Of a stretch of 64,000 bases of DNA, positions 54,854 to 64,000 are shown one piece after another. The DNA comes from Takakia lepidozioides (lineage: Eukaryota; Streptophyta; Takakiopsida; Takakiales; Takakiaceae). Location of the stretch: contig CM060731.1 of the NCBI GenBank assembly GCA_030704615.1, positions 45,572,001 to 45,636,000 of the forward strand, written 5' to 3'. A model generated the notes under the pieces. The model made no database searches, had not been told where the DNA came from, and was given only the letters and a program-made list of their open reading frames with translations. The position numbers and the translations under genes are program-made. Positions within the stretch are counted from its first letter, which is position 1. Every line of letters begins with the position of its first letter.

Positions 54854-57800
54854 CTAGCATTCCAACTTTGACAAGGAATGGGTCATTGCTGATACGTGCA
54901 GGCAGGATGAGGGAACATCATTGCTGATACTTGCGAGTTGGCCAAGGGACAAGATCTGGCCAACATGGGACCCCAAAGGATGACCCTGCCACCCACGGGT
55001 TTCAAGCAGGTCATTCATGAATCGCACTGGACTTTTAAGGAAGGCACATGTAGCCATGGAGCTTGAATTCAACAAGGATCTGCGTCTTGCTGGCAGAACA
55101 AATCCATCTTGCTGGATGTGACCCTGCTGGAATGCATCATCTTGTGCTTTGCTTCTAGGACGTGGACACAGACCTAAAAAGCTGCAATAAGCAAGCTGCT
55201 CACCGTTGTTTGCAAAGAAAACGCTCCCTGAAAAGGCAAGCAGCTGGGCAACAAGCAGGGGTTCATCCAGTGTACAAGATTGCATGCTTTTTGGGTGAGG
55301 CAGCATCAGCGCAGGATCGAACAACATCAAGTCCTGTCCCGGACGAACACGAGGTGCTACCATGTGGAGGCGCGCACCTCTGCCAAGCCGGAACATAGGT
55401 AGCAACAAATTGACCTCAAAGGGGCTCAAAAGGACAATTGCCTGACACTCTCCCACAATGGCGACCCAGGCCACTGGACGCAAAAAATCACCTCCAGTTG
55501 ACTCACTTGTATCATCCAAGACGGTCACGAAATCCCGAGTCACAAAGATCTTGTCGCTCCAGGCTCCAGATTCCGCCCGTTTCCACAACAATGTGCATTC
55601 TAGTGCTTCCAGCAAGGGTAGGAAATCACTGCTTGAAGAGGGGTCAAAATATCCATCTGTTGCTAGCCGGCGAACATGTGGGGAAAGGAATGGTTGGTGC
55701 GGTGTGGCCTCACCTGGCCGGTAAATCTCTCTCTCTTCCTCCAGATCCTGCTCCAGCTCCCGTTCTTGCTCTTCATCCAGCACCTGTGCAAAGCATTCCA
55801 CAGCTCCACCATATTGATCAATCCTCTTGATGATATCGTGTCCCAGGCGGAGGACGGTACTGTGGGCTTCAAAGCCAGAGCCAAAACATTCTTGCAGACT
55901 TTTAGCAACACTCTCAAGCTGACTCCTAGTTACTGTTGGCAGTGGCAAGACTGTCCTTTCACCACCATAGAAATCGGAAAGCATGGTCACTTCATTCTCT
56001 GCGCTGAGATGTCCCAAAAGCTGCAGAGAGGAATCCCCAGAAATCTGCTCGGTGTACAAGCTGTTTACAGCTTGCTTGCGGCAATGAGAGAGGCCCTGAG
56101 AGCCCCAGAACCTCAAACCTTCTTTTATAGTTTTCACGCTGTTCTGTGTAGCCCAGTAGAGCACATCTGCGCTTGTGAGTTTGCACTCATTTGGACTAGG
56201 TGGAAGAAGGGACAAAATGGATTTGTGCACTTCTTGTGATGCCCAGAAGCTGACGGACTGACCCTCGCCCAGCATGCGCATCCTCATGCAAGCCTGCACC
56301 AGACGGTCTTTGGTAATTCCACTCCCCAGAGTCACACATGCATGATAGTTACGAGGCATTTTCAAATCCGTCCCTCGAGTGTGCACATCGTCAAGGTAGA
56401 CAATGCAATGCTGCATCTTTTGGTGATAGGGAGAAAGCGGCAGTGGCGATCGTTGCCCTTCCCGATTGATCGTCATGATCTGGTCATCATCAAAGTAGAT
56501 TGCAGCTTCAATTGTTGATTCATCAACAAGCATCCTGAGCCACATGCCTGCAACTTCCTGGTTGCTCCATTCGACCATCAGCGCCCCCACATCAAGGAGG
56601 ACCCGAGAGTTTGATGCAACAACTTTCTGAAGAATTTCTGAGCTGCTCACGCAAGGTTGCAAGCTGGAGTAACAAGAATTCTCCTCTCGTAAAAGGTTCT
56701 CAATTACTGCACCATCAGTCCCCTGCAGCTCATCCATGTCATGCTGCCTTATGGAGGCCGGCAGAAGAAGATTGGTGTCCTTTGTGCCACTGAACCCAGT
56801 CACAGGACGCCCCTCAGCAGAATGACAACACAAATCCCATGCAGACGCCACAAGTTTCTTCTCGAATTGCTTGGATTCGGTTGGGAAAACCGCATTCGCC
56901 AGCCAAAAATCAATTACTCGCATGTTCTTACGCAAAATAGGGTTCAACTTTTCATTGGTTTGCACAGAGTCATTGAGATTGATGCCAGAGAGTGTGCGGA
57001 TCGACGAGGGCACAAGTTCTGCAGGCAGGCCTTCCAGCCATCGACTGTACTCGAACTCTGAATTTGATGATTGCATGAGCCGAGCAAATGCATCCAGGAG
57101 CATCTCGTCACTGAGACCACTGTTGTAATAAGTGAGCTGGGTCAGCATGATGGCAACATCTGGATGACCAAATTCGGCTCGTTCAACAGGCCTATCTTTG
57201 GCCCTAAACGGAACGGCCATCTTTGTTTGGCCAAAAGGTCGCACTCCAAACTGGACACGCCACCGAAAGCGGAGAGCATACAGGAGCACCCCATAACAAA
57301 GAAGGCCTCGCAAAATGAGGACTGTGTTCAGAGTCTGTTCATCTGATAGAATCTCATGAATACGTGCTAGTGAGACTGGGACATGGGTATTGGAACAGGG
57401 CAGGATGAATTCCCGTATGGTGCAGGTGTCAACCTGCCGGAGCTCACGCAGCGGTAAAGAGTCGTCCCTTCCAGCCAGAATGTCATCAGCAATCATTTCA
57501 CACAGCACCACATTTGCCTCTTCCTTCAGCAAGCGCACATGAGGAAACACAAATGAACCCTCGCTGGCTGCTTCGTACTCAATGGCATCCACACCAAATT
57601 GACCTCTAATATCCACAAAATGCCGGCAGGCACTTCTTAGAACACTTTGTGAGACTACCCAACGTAGAGAGCCACCATCAATGGTTTTCTGTTCCCCAAT
57701 TGTGTACACCAGTTGATACTTGACGTGGAGAATCCAATCTGACTCGTCGAGAACATCTCGTGCACTGCTGTTGACCCAGTTCTGCACATTGCGAAATTCA

Positions 57801-60800
57801 GATGCAGGCCCTGCTGTTGGACCTGCCCGACAGAGCTCAAGAACCTTCAAGGCTGCACTCAGGCGGTCTTCTGGTCGCGTCACCACAACACCACGGTTGT
57901 CGATGCACTCCTGATAAGTGCGTCTCATGACTTCCACCTGCTTCGCATTGACTCTCATATCACGCCAGCAAGGGAAGGTGTATATTCGCCGGTTGAGCAA
58001 GCCACCCAGCTTAAATGCCAACCCATCAAAGTTTGTTCGATACAGCGAACCAAGTACTGTGAGACGTGCAAACTGGTGACCGTCAGGTATGGAAAGACAA
58101 AGTGCAGGCACAATCACACTAGTTTTCCCTTCACCCATGTTCAACTGCAACACTGCGCTCTTGTTGTCCATGGGGCACAACATTCGATGCATGACATCAA
58201 TCTGGATAGGTCGTATAAGAAAATCTCCTTCTAGTTCAAGGAGCAGCCAATCTGGCCTTCTTTTCGGTGACCAATTTGAATGCCCGTGATTTCTTAGTTC
58301 CTTTCTTAAGGCCATGTCATTCCCTGCATCCAGGAAGTGTAGGCAACGCTCTGCTTGCTGCTCCAGAGTCCAAATGACGGCTAAAGCACCCAGCGCCAGT
58401 TCAATACCTTTGTAGCCTTCCAAAGCATCTCCACCAGTGACAATGCATGGCAAAAGCACCACTGGGACAACTCGGGGCCAGAGACCTGCTGCTTCCCATG
58501 CCTGTGATGTCCACATGCCAGTGGCAGAGCCAAATCTGTTTCTACATATGACTTTGGGGTCAGAACAAGGCTCCATAGTAGCGTGAATGTCCGCCCAGAG
58601 AGAAGTTGATTTGATCTTGCAGAGTCTCAGTTTTTCAACAAGCGTGTGCCTGCTTACAATGAGCTCATGTTCCACCTTGAGTTTATTGCGCTCAGCTTGA
58701 TGAACTCTCCAACTTTCTCTCAGATCTGAGTCGAATTTCTTGGAAACTTCACAAGTTGTTTCATCCATTCGTAAAGGAAATTTAGGCATTTCCAGTGGCA
58801 CACAATCCACCTTTCTTGCATTGTGTTCAGTACCAATGGTTCGCCCCCATTGGCCAGATTGAAAAATTGGCTCCACTTCTGCAAAACTCAAATCTGTAAA
58901 TGTACAATTGGGCATGGGAAAACAGAATCGCCTGCTGGATATTGTCATGGTTATATCATCACAGGGTACGACCACAGGGGGCTGGCCATTTAGTGCCTTG
59001 CTTTTAGACACGTTCCAAACCCTCTCCTCAACACGCAACACAAATTTGTGAAGCTCTAGATTTTCACGCCAGCGTGTTATGAGACTGTTGACAGCTTTGG
59101 TGGCAGAGGAAGAGTCAATAGTTTTCCTTGTCGGAAAATGTACAGTAAATGGCCACGCTGATTCGGCTAGGTTAACGAGGTCCATAATGTCCTTCTGGAA
59201 TGTCTTTCGATACTCTTTTCCTTTCCTTTTGGAGAACATGTCTTCAGTCTCGCCTGAATACATACTTCTGCTGTTTGCCATTTCCCAGGTTTCTTGAGTG
59301 AGTGCATGTCCATCAATTGAGGATTTGACCTTATTGGAATCGAAGTCAGCCTCGATTGTCTCGATATAACTCGTATGCTTTGGCGGATTTAAATGCTGAA
59401 ACTCGGCAGCTTGAACGGCCACACACAAAAGCACGAACAACTGCTCAGCTTCAACGCCGCAATATGCTAGAAGTGAGAGGAACAAGGTGAACTCATCACG
59501 CTGATGTTGTTTACTGACCTGCCTTGCATGATTGTAGAGATCCAGCCAAACATCCGCAAAATTCTCGGAGATTTTCCGCCATGAACTGACAGTAGGATTT
59601 TTGGAGAAGAAGTCTTTGCCAGTGACACCACAGAGTGTCGCTCGCTCCAACAAGAGCGAATGCAGCAACCCCCTCTGAGAGATCGCAACACATCTCCAAC
59701 GGAGTCCAGCCTCTGCCAGGCTTCGAACAGTCTGATGCACCACAAATCTATCAACCTCCTGTGAAGACAAGTTGATGGATGCTGAAAGCTGGGTCGGTGG
59801 CCCGCCAAAAGAGGTCTCTATATCGGCAATCATCTGCACTTCCTTTCCAGATGTTTCGCGGGACCTCCAATAGGATTTCAGAAGAAGCCCCACGTCTCCA
59901 GTTGGAAGCCCTGGCGACTTGGAGAGGCCAGGGAAGAGGACTCTCAGGCGCTCACTACTGTCAATCAGATTCTTCACCACCAAGAGGAAGCCATCCAGAG
60001 ATGTGACAGAAAACATTGCATTTGGCCAGCTTACCGTCTGCATGCTGTGCAAATGACGCGGGTACCATTCTCGAATCGGAGACAGCTTGGCTATCTCAAA
60101 CAAGACAGAGAGCGCCTCTGGGTCGTAAGGTTTACAGGACCAGCAGCGAGCAGATTGAAGTAGCCTCATAGCAGACTCTGTTCCTGTCAAGCCTGTGAAC
60201 GGGTCGGGGAGCGCATGAGATGTTGAGGCATGAAGGAGAGCCAGATACAGCCATGCAGTTGTACTTGCTGGGCCTTGTAAACACTGGAGGCGGTTGTCAA
60301 TGTGATAAAAGAAGAAGCTCGGGGACGAAAACGAAGTGAGCGTCACTCGTACCGAAGGATGTCTTTCAAACTTGCCGTGACATCCCATGGTGGTGACAAG
60401 CGGGGTTGAATGCGGAATGAGTAGAATACACTTTCCGGTGCATTCCTTTGGTGGACCTAGTTCTTCTAGCACAAGACCATGGTGCAATCCAATTAATGTC
60501 CCAAGTGTCTGTCTTTGAGACACAATGTATCCAGGCCGCTCCCGCGACTCCATGGCCCCTGATTTGTCTACGTAAAAGCTTAGCCCTAAGCGTGGAAGCT
60601 CTGCTGAAACAACACCATTTTTTCCAGCAAATACATGGACATACTCTGATAACTCCAGTCGACATAACATTTTGTCGTAAATCTCTCTGAAGCTGTCACT
60701 GCGAAGATCCACCAAATTCCGATGCTTCTGCGTGTCGTATACAATGCCAGATCGAATGTCAAGAACGTATGGGAAAACATCCCCTTTCTCCCCTGAAAAG

Positions 60801-63800
60801 GTTTCGTCATCAAACCTGACCGGTCGAAACACCATGCATCCAATGTCAGTTCCAAATAACTCAGGAAGCTCACTTTTCTTTAACCCCGAGCAACTCTCCA
60901 CTTCCAAAATCCAATGACTGTGTTGCTCAATGAGAAGCCGAGGCAGATCACCCTTCAGAAAACGAGAGGGAAAGAGCTTAAACCTTCGGCCATCCTCACG
61001 GCGCTCTGTAACCAATAGACGTTCCTCGTCCATGGCAAATGTGAAATTTGCGTTGTGTAACTTGTGAATGGATACGAATGTTCCTCGGCTGGCAGCTGCT
61101 GCCTGCACCTGAAACACGTGGCTGCCGAAAAGCCTCTGATAATCCTCATGACTAGTTATTGAGGAAGGTAGCCGAGCCACTGGACATCCATCAACCAGAA
61201 AAGATCCTCCCAGCATGTCCATCTGCAAAACCATCTTGCGCCCACTTGAAGTGTGTTTGAACTCACAAGTCCACCACCGTTCTTGTGGTATCTCGCACTG
61301 CTCCCAACCTTCAATCTCACCTTGGTTAGCATCCACCCAATGTTTTGAGACAAAGGTGTCCAAGCACTCACTGTCCATCGTCATCAACTTGGCTAGAGGT
61401 TTTTCCAGACGAAGTGCTGTGATCTGCACTCTTCGAAGTAGGCTATGTTGTAACAATCCCCCAGACATTTTTGTATTCAGTATAACGTTGTCCTGAATGC
61501 AGGCCACGGCTTGTAGCCAAGATGTTGCATTGGCATTGTCTCTCAAAACTAGCTCCATATGACAGACATCCACATCAAACGTCAGCGCAGCAATGGCTGC
61601 CACATCAACGAGATTTGAGTGAAACTTCTGCAGTTCGTGAATAGGGGATGCCATCATCCTTCCCAGAACCCTCTTCATTCGGTCCAACCAATCTTCTGCA
61701 ATGGCACGGCAGGTGTGAAGAATATCGGCCGCATCCTGTTCCCAAGCAGCTTCAGACATTGCTAACAACCTTGCACCAATATTTACAATGCTTAACAAAC
61801 TTAAGTGAGCCTTCCAATTCTCTCGCATACTCTCCGCCAGAGACTTCAATTGATCCATGAAATATCTTGCAAACAACTTGTCTCGTAGGTCTACATGTGA
61901 CTCGCGCCACCATCCCCCCCAATCCTTTCCGGCTGCTGCTGGACCTGCCTGCCACAGTGCTTGCGATAACAACTTAGCAACACTCGGCTGAGACAGAGAC
62001 AATGATCGCATCTCAAGAACTCGAGTCATGTTTCGTATCTGGTGGCGATGGCCGGAGCGCAGCGTGCCAAAGGCCTTGTACTCTACCAAGCTGAGCTCAG
62101 CTGGGCATTGAACTTGCTTAGCCAGCACTTCGTTTTCAGTGTGTGATGTCCCCTCGATGGTCCATTGCAAACATTGGTATGGGCCATCCACAGTCATCGT
62201 TGTCAGAGAAGTAACATCCGCCACTTTCTTGTGAGTGTCCACGCTTGCAGTGCCAGTGCCTGCACATTCCATGAAGCACACATTGAAGCCATTCGGCTTG
62301 ATAAAATCCTCGTCTGGCCGCGAAGGATGCTTCATTGAGTAATGCGATTGGGCAAATAGCTTGTTCGTGCTGCAAAGAGTGGTCAACCTCTCATAGGGAC
62401 AAGCTGAACACCAACGTTTCAGTGGTGCGTGACTGAGCCACATGCCTTGCTTTCTCTTGCAGCTCAACTGGACACAACACACATCCCGACTAAGAATATG
62501 CAGGGCATCGCGAAGCACTAAAAGAGAGGCAGGGGCAACAATCTCATACACAACTGCATCTTGCAGATGCAGCTTGTCTGGCAGTGGAAACTCAAATATG
62601 GAGACAGACATTTTGGCAGCTAGCTTTATCAAGTCGCACTTACTACACCACCTACAATGGTTCTCATGACCATATCTATCTGTATACGTGCTACATGTCA
62701 TGTTGTCAGCCTCTTGATTGAGGCGATTGTATTCAACCCGCAATCTGGCAAGCTCCTCCAGCTTCTCAATCTGTTTTTTCGTTGCAAAATCCAGAATCTC
62801 CTGTTTGATTCTCTGCATTTCAAAGTCCTGCTGTGCCAAGCGAACTGACAGGGATTGTGGAGACGGCTCATCTTCACTGATGAGTGAAATATCTCGTAAT
62901 TTTCTTGCCACACGCCAGGCAAAATATGCCTCCAACTGAGACAAGTGCTCCATATCCTGGCGAAGAGGTAGAAGCAGGGCCTCCAGCACTGGTGTGCTCA
63001 CTCCAGGATCGTACTGAAGCAGCAATGGATACTGCCTTGCAGAAATGCAGTCAATCACTGCAACGATAGTGTATGCTGTGAGAATCAGTCGGCTTAATCC
63101 GAGAATGTCGCCCTGATAGAACCCCTTGGCTAATTCGATATAGTGAATCAAGACGTCCATGTGACATATTGTCTGATGAAAGGGCATAATATTGCGGCGT
63201 GCCCACAAGCTTTCACGCGCCCAACATTCAAAGTCATAGAGAACTTCCCCAATTTCGACAGAAGAGTTGGCAGGAGTAAATTGGCGAAGCCTAGCTGCAA
63301 AGTCGTCGCTGCGTTCCAAGCACTTGGGGACTACCACACGAGCTGCCATCGCCGAGTTGCTCTGGGGCGCTGCCAAAGCCCTCTGGAGGTGCGGAATTGC
63401 GGTCTCAAGCGAATGCTTCTGATGTTTAGCGAAGTCCAGTTTCTGGGTGTCCGGGGCCATTGGAGACCGCAACGAGGCGATCCTCTCCCAGCGTTTATCT
63501 ACAACTGCACGGACATGTACCACTGACTTGCAAGATCTCTCCGTGACCTTCTGCAGGCGGCGATGGAAGTCACTGTGCGTGGTTTGGATCGATGCTGACA
63601 AGTACTGCTCGAGCTTGGACACCCGGCGGGCGAGCTTGCCAAGCATTTCCATGAGGACGTCAGTTTCCAGCTTAGCGTAGTTCTTGGTCAAAACCAGGGT
63701 CAGCATTTGCAGCATGGTCATCTTGTAGGCAACAAAGCCCTCGTGAGGCCCGAGACTGCCGACGAGCATGCTGTGGAGAGCAATTTTAACAGTCATGTAT

Positions 63801-63997
63801 TCTCCCGACCTCCGCCAAGGCAGTAGGGCGTCCTTCCACAAGACATCGTCACGGATCTTCTTCCTCACACGAGCTACGCCCCCCCCGCCAGTGATCTCAG
63901 AATGGCCCGCGACAGCACTCAATAGCCACTCCGTCACATACTTGGCATCGGCAACGTCGCGAATCTCTGCCTCTTGGGTGCCCGCCTTTCTTGTCAT
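54854..63997 (-). CDS. Giant DUF3638/DUF3645-family protein, 5' end outside the window
   Basis: There are 3047 codons without a stop or intron. The N-terminal part (KKIRDDVLWKDALLPWRRS near residue 45) fits the DUF6606-like start of this family but begins abruptly at the window edge, so more N-terminus is probably missing. A Cys/His cluster (HCRWCSKC) lies near residue 450. Near residue 1955 is QLNMGEGKTSVIVPAL, the P-loop-like signature of DUF3638. Near residues 2530-2585 is YLDDVHTRGTDLKMPR, then TLGSGITKDRLVQACMRMRM, typical of DUF3645 and reminiscent of helicase motifs. Family members in fungi and other eukaryotes are ~3000-residue proteins annotated as ubiquitinyl hydrolase-like, with unproven biochemistry. 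The C-terminus (ending SLSKLEC) is at 54854. Being intronless over 9.1 kb is unusual for a plant gene. Confidence 0.88.
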   Translation of the reverse strand: MTRKAGTQEAEIRDVADAKYVTEWLLSAVAGHSEITGGGGVARVRKKIRDDVLWKDALLPWRRSGEYMTVKIALHSMLVGSLGPHEGFVAYKMTMLQMLTLVLTKNYAKLETDVLMEMLGKLARRVSKLEQYLSASIQTTHSDFHRRLQKVTERSCKSVVHVRAVVDKRWERIASLRSPMAPDTQKLDFAKHQKHSLETAIPHLQRALAAPQSNSAMAARVVVPKCLERSDDFAARLRQFTPANSSVEIGEVLYDFECWARESLWARRNIMPFHQTICHMDVLIHYIELAKGFYQGDILGLSRLILTAYTIVAVIDCISARQYPLLLQYDPGVSTPVLEALLLPLRQDMEHLSQLEAYFAWRVARKLRDISLISEDEPSPQSLSVRLAQQDFEMQRIKQEILDFATKKQIEKLEELARLRVEYNRLNQEADNMTCSTYTDRYGHENHCRWCSKCDLIKLAAKMSVSIFEFPLPDKLHLQDAVVYEIVAPASLLVLRDALHILSRDVCCVQLSCKRKQGMWLSHAPLKRWCSACPYERLTTLCSTNKLFAQSHYSMKHPSRPDEDFIKPNGFNVCFMECAGTGTASVDTHKKVADVTSLTTMTVDGPYQCLQWTIEGTSHTENEVLAKQVQCPAELSLVEYKAFGTLRSGHRHQIRNMTRVLEMRSLSLSQPSVAKLLSQALWQAGPAAAGKDWGGWWRESHVDLRDKLFARYFMDQLKSLAESMRENWKAHLSLLSIVNIGARLLAMSEAAWEQDAADILHTCRAIAEDWLDRMKRVLGRMMASPIHELQKFHSNLVDVAAIAALTFDVDVCHMELVLRDNANATSWLQAVACIQDNVILNTKMSGGLLQHSLLRRVQITALRLEKPLAKLMTMDSECLDTFVSKHWVDANQGEIEGWEQCEIPQERWWTCEFKHTSSGRKMVLQMDMLGGSFLVDGCPVARLPSSITSHEDYQRLFGSHVFQVQAAAASRGTFVSIHKLHNANFTFAMDEERLLVTERREDGRRFKLFPSRFLKGDLPRLLIEQHSHWILEVESCSGLKKSELPELFGTDIGCMVFRPVRFDDETFSGEKGDVFPYVLDIRSGIVYDTQKHRNLVDLRSDSFREIYDKMLCRLELSEYVHVFAGKNGVVSAELPRLGLSFYVDKSGAMESRERPGYIVSQRQTLGTLIGLHHGLVLEELGPPKECTGKCILLIPHSTPLVTTMGCHGKFERHPSVRVTLTSFSSPSFFFYHIDNRLQCLQGPASTTAWLYLALLHASTSHALPDPFTGLTGTESAMRLLQSARCWSCKPYDPEALSVLFEIAKLSPIREWYPRHLHSMQTVSWPNAMFSVTSLDGFLLVVKNLIDSSERLRVLFPGLSKSPGLPTGDVGLLLKSYWRSRETSGKEVQMIADIETSFGGPPTQLSASINLSSQEVDRFVVHQTVRSLAEAGLRWRCVAISQRGLLHSLLLERATLCGVTGKDFFSKNPTVSSWRKISENFADVWLDLYNHARQVSKQHQRDEFTLFLSLLAYCGVEAEQLFVLLCVAVQAAEFQHLNPPKHTSYIETIEADFDSNKVKSSIDGHALTQETWEMANSRSMYSGETEDMFSKRKGKEYRKTFQKDIMDLVNLAESAWPFTVHFPTRKTIDSSSATKAVNSLITRWRENLELHKFVLRVEERVWNVSKSKALNGQPPVVVPCDDITMTISSRRFCFPMPNCTFTDLSFAEVEPIFQSGQWGRTIGTEHNARKVDCVPLEMPKFPLRMDETTCEVSKKFDSDLRESWRVHQAERNKLKVEHELIVSRHTLVEKLRLCKIKSTSLWADIHATMEPCSDPKVICRNRFGSATGMWTSQAWEAAGLWPRVVPVVLLPCIVTGGDALEGYKGIELALGALAVIWTLEQQAERCLHFLDAGNDMALRKELRNHGHSNWSPKRRPDWLLLELEGDFLIRPIQIDVMHRMLCPMDNKSAVLQLNMGEGKTSVIVPALCLSIPDGHQFARLTVLGSLYRTNFDGLAFKLGGLLNRRIYTFPCWRDMRVNAKQVEVMRRTYQECIDNRGVVVTRPEDRLSAALKVLELCRAGPTAGPASEFRNVQNWVNSSARDVLDESDWILHVKYQLVYTIGEQKTIDGGSLRWVVSQSVLRSACRHFVDIRGQFGVDAIEYEAASEGSFVFPHVRLLKEEANVVLCEMIADDILAGRDDSLPLRELRQVDTCTIREFILPCSNTHVPVSLARIHEILSDEQTLNTVLILRGLLCYGVLLYALRFRWRVQFGVRPFGQTKMAVPFRAKDRPVERAEFGHPDVAIMLTQLTYYNSGLSDEMLLDAFARLMQSSNSEFEYSRWLEGLPAELVPSSIRTLSGINLNDSVQTNEKLNPILRKNMRVIDFWLANAVFPTESKQFEKKLVASAWDLCCHSAEGRPVTGFSGTKDTNLLLPASIRQHDMDELQGTDGAVIENLLREENSCYSSLQPCVSSSEILQKVVASNSRVLLDVGALMVEWSNQEVAGMWLRMLVDESTIEAAIYFDDDQIMTINREGQRSPLPLSPYHQKMQHCIVYLDDVHTRGTDLKMPRNYHACVTLGSGITKDRLVQACMRMRMLGEGQSVSFWASQEVHKSILSLLPPSPNECKLTSADVLYWATQNSVKTIKEGLRFWGSQGLSHCRKQAVNSLYTEQISGDSSLQLLGHLSAENEVTMLSDFYGGERTVLPLPTVTRSQLESVAKSLQECFGSGFEAHSTVLRLGHDIIKRIDQYGGAVECFAQVLDEEQERELEQDLEEEREIYRPGEATPHQPFLSPHVRRLATDGYFDPSSSSDFLPLLEALECTLLWKRAESGAWSDKIFVTRDFVTVLDDTSESTGGDFLRPVAWVAIVGECQAIVLLSPFEVNLLLPMFRLGRGARLHMVAPRVRPGQDLMLFDPALMLPHPKSMQSCTLDEPLLVAQLLAFSGSVFFANNGEQLAYCSFLGLCPRPRSKAQDDAFQQGHIQQDGFVLPARRRSLLNSSSMATCAFLKSPVRFMNDLLETRGWQGHPLGSHVGQILSLGQLASISNDVPSSCLHVSAMTHSLSKLEC

Positions 63998-64000
63998 GGG

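Noticed and set aside
54854-63997. Several 60-130 codon plus-strand ORFs opposite the giant gene
   Set aside because: They are shadows of a highly biased long coding sequence and show no motifs or splice structure.

Overview
The window is nuclear DNA of a land plant, most likely a seed-free vascular plant (fern or lycophyte). The evidence is several large PLS-type pentatricopeptide-repeat (PPR) genes ending in E/E+/DYW domains whose PPR parts lack introns, a many-exon organellar DnaJ gene with plant-like GT-AG introns, and a great deal of decayed transposon sequence. Family assignments come from reading motifs; no database search was run.

Layout. 1-10.5 kb is transposon-derived: a broken Ulp1-like cysteine protease (2.4-3.5 kb, +), the 3' half of a Mutator-like (MULE) transposase (5.9-4.6 kb, -), a transposon-associated ORF (8.5-7.5 kb, -) and the 5' half of a MULE transposase (8.8-9.7 kb, +). 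All are embedded in CAGACTG-type repeats. The two MULE halves are complementary and phase-compatible and face away from each other across inverted ~100-bp repeats, which suggests an intron-mediated inversion. 10.5-14.7 kb holds minisatellites, a 94-nt near-perfect foldback, exons of an unrecognised minus-strand gene and nested LINE 3' fragments. 14.7-38 kb is a PPR cluster: an intact DYW gene (14.7-17.6 kb, -), a broken divergent copy (18.2-22.4 kb, +), an unrecognised 470-aa gene (23.5-24.9 kb, -), a DYW relic (26.3 kb), and two long DYW genes (26.9-30.5 kb and 33.9-36.2 kb, both -). 39-48 kb carries a mitochondrial-type DnaJ gene (+) with a LINE fragment inside one intron. 48-54.6 kb holds PPR debris and possible exons of an unknown gene. 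54.85-64 kb is one uninterrupted 3047-codon ORF (-), a DUF3638/DUF3645-family protein that runs to the window edge.

The most notable observation is that three of the PPR loci are preceded by short exons matching the PDF motif of the plant organellar single-stranded DNA-binding (OSB) proteins (a WWDNR half-exon and a PDFKHK...LW...PWV half-exon). The last PDF half-motif is continuous in the same exon with the PPR array. In the 26.9-30.5 kb gene, four exons can be joined in frame to give about 968 residues: two PDF motifs plus PPR-DYW. This looks like a fusion of OSB nucleic-acid-binding modules to an organellar RNA-editing factor that then spread by duplication. The other two copies show the same exon phases in different states of decay.
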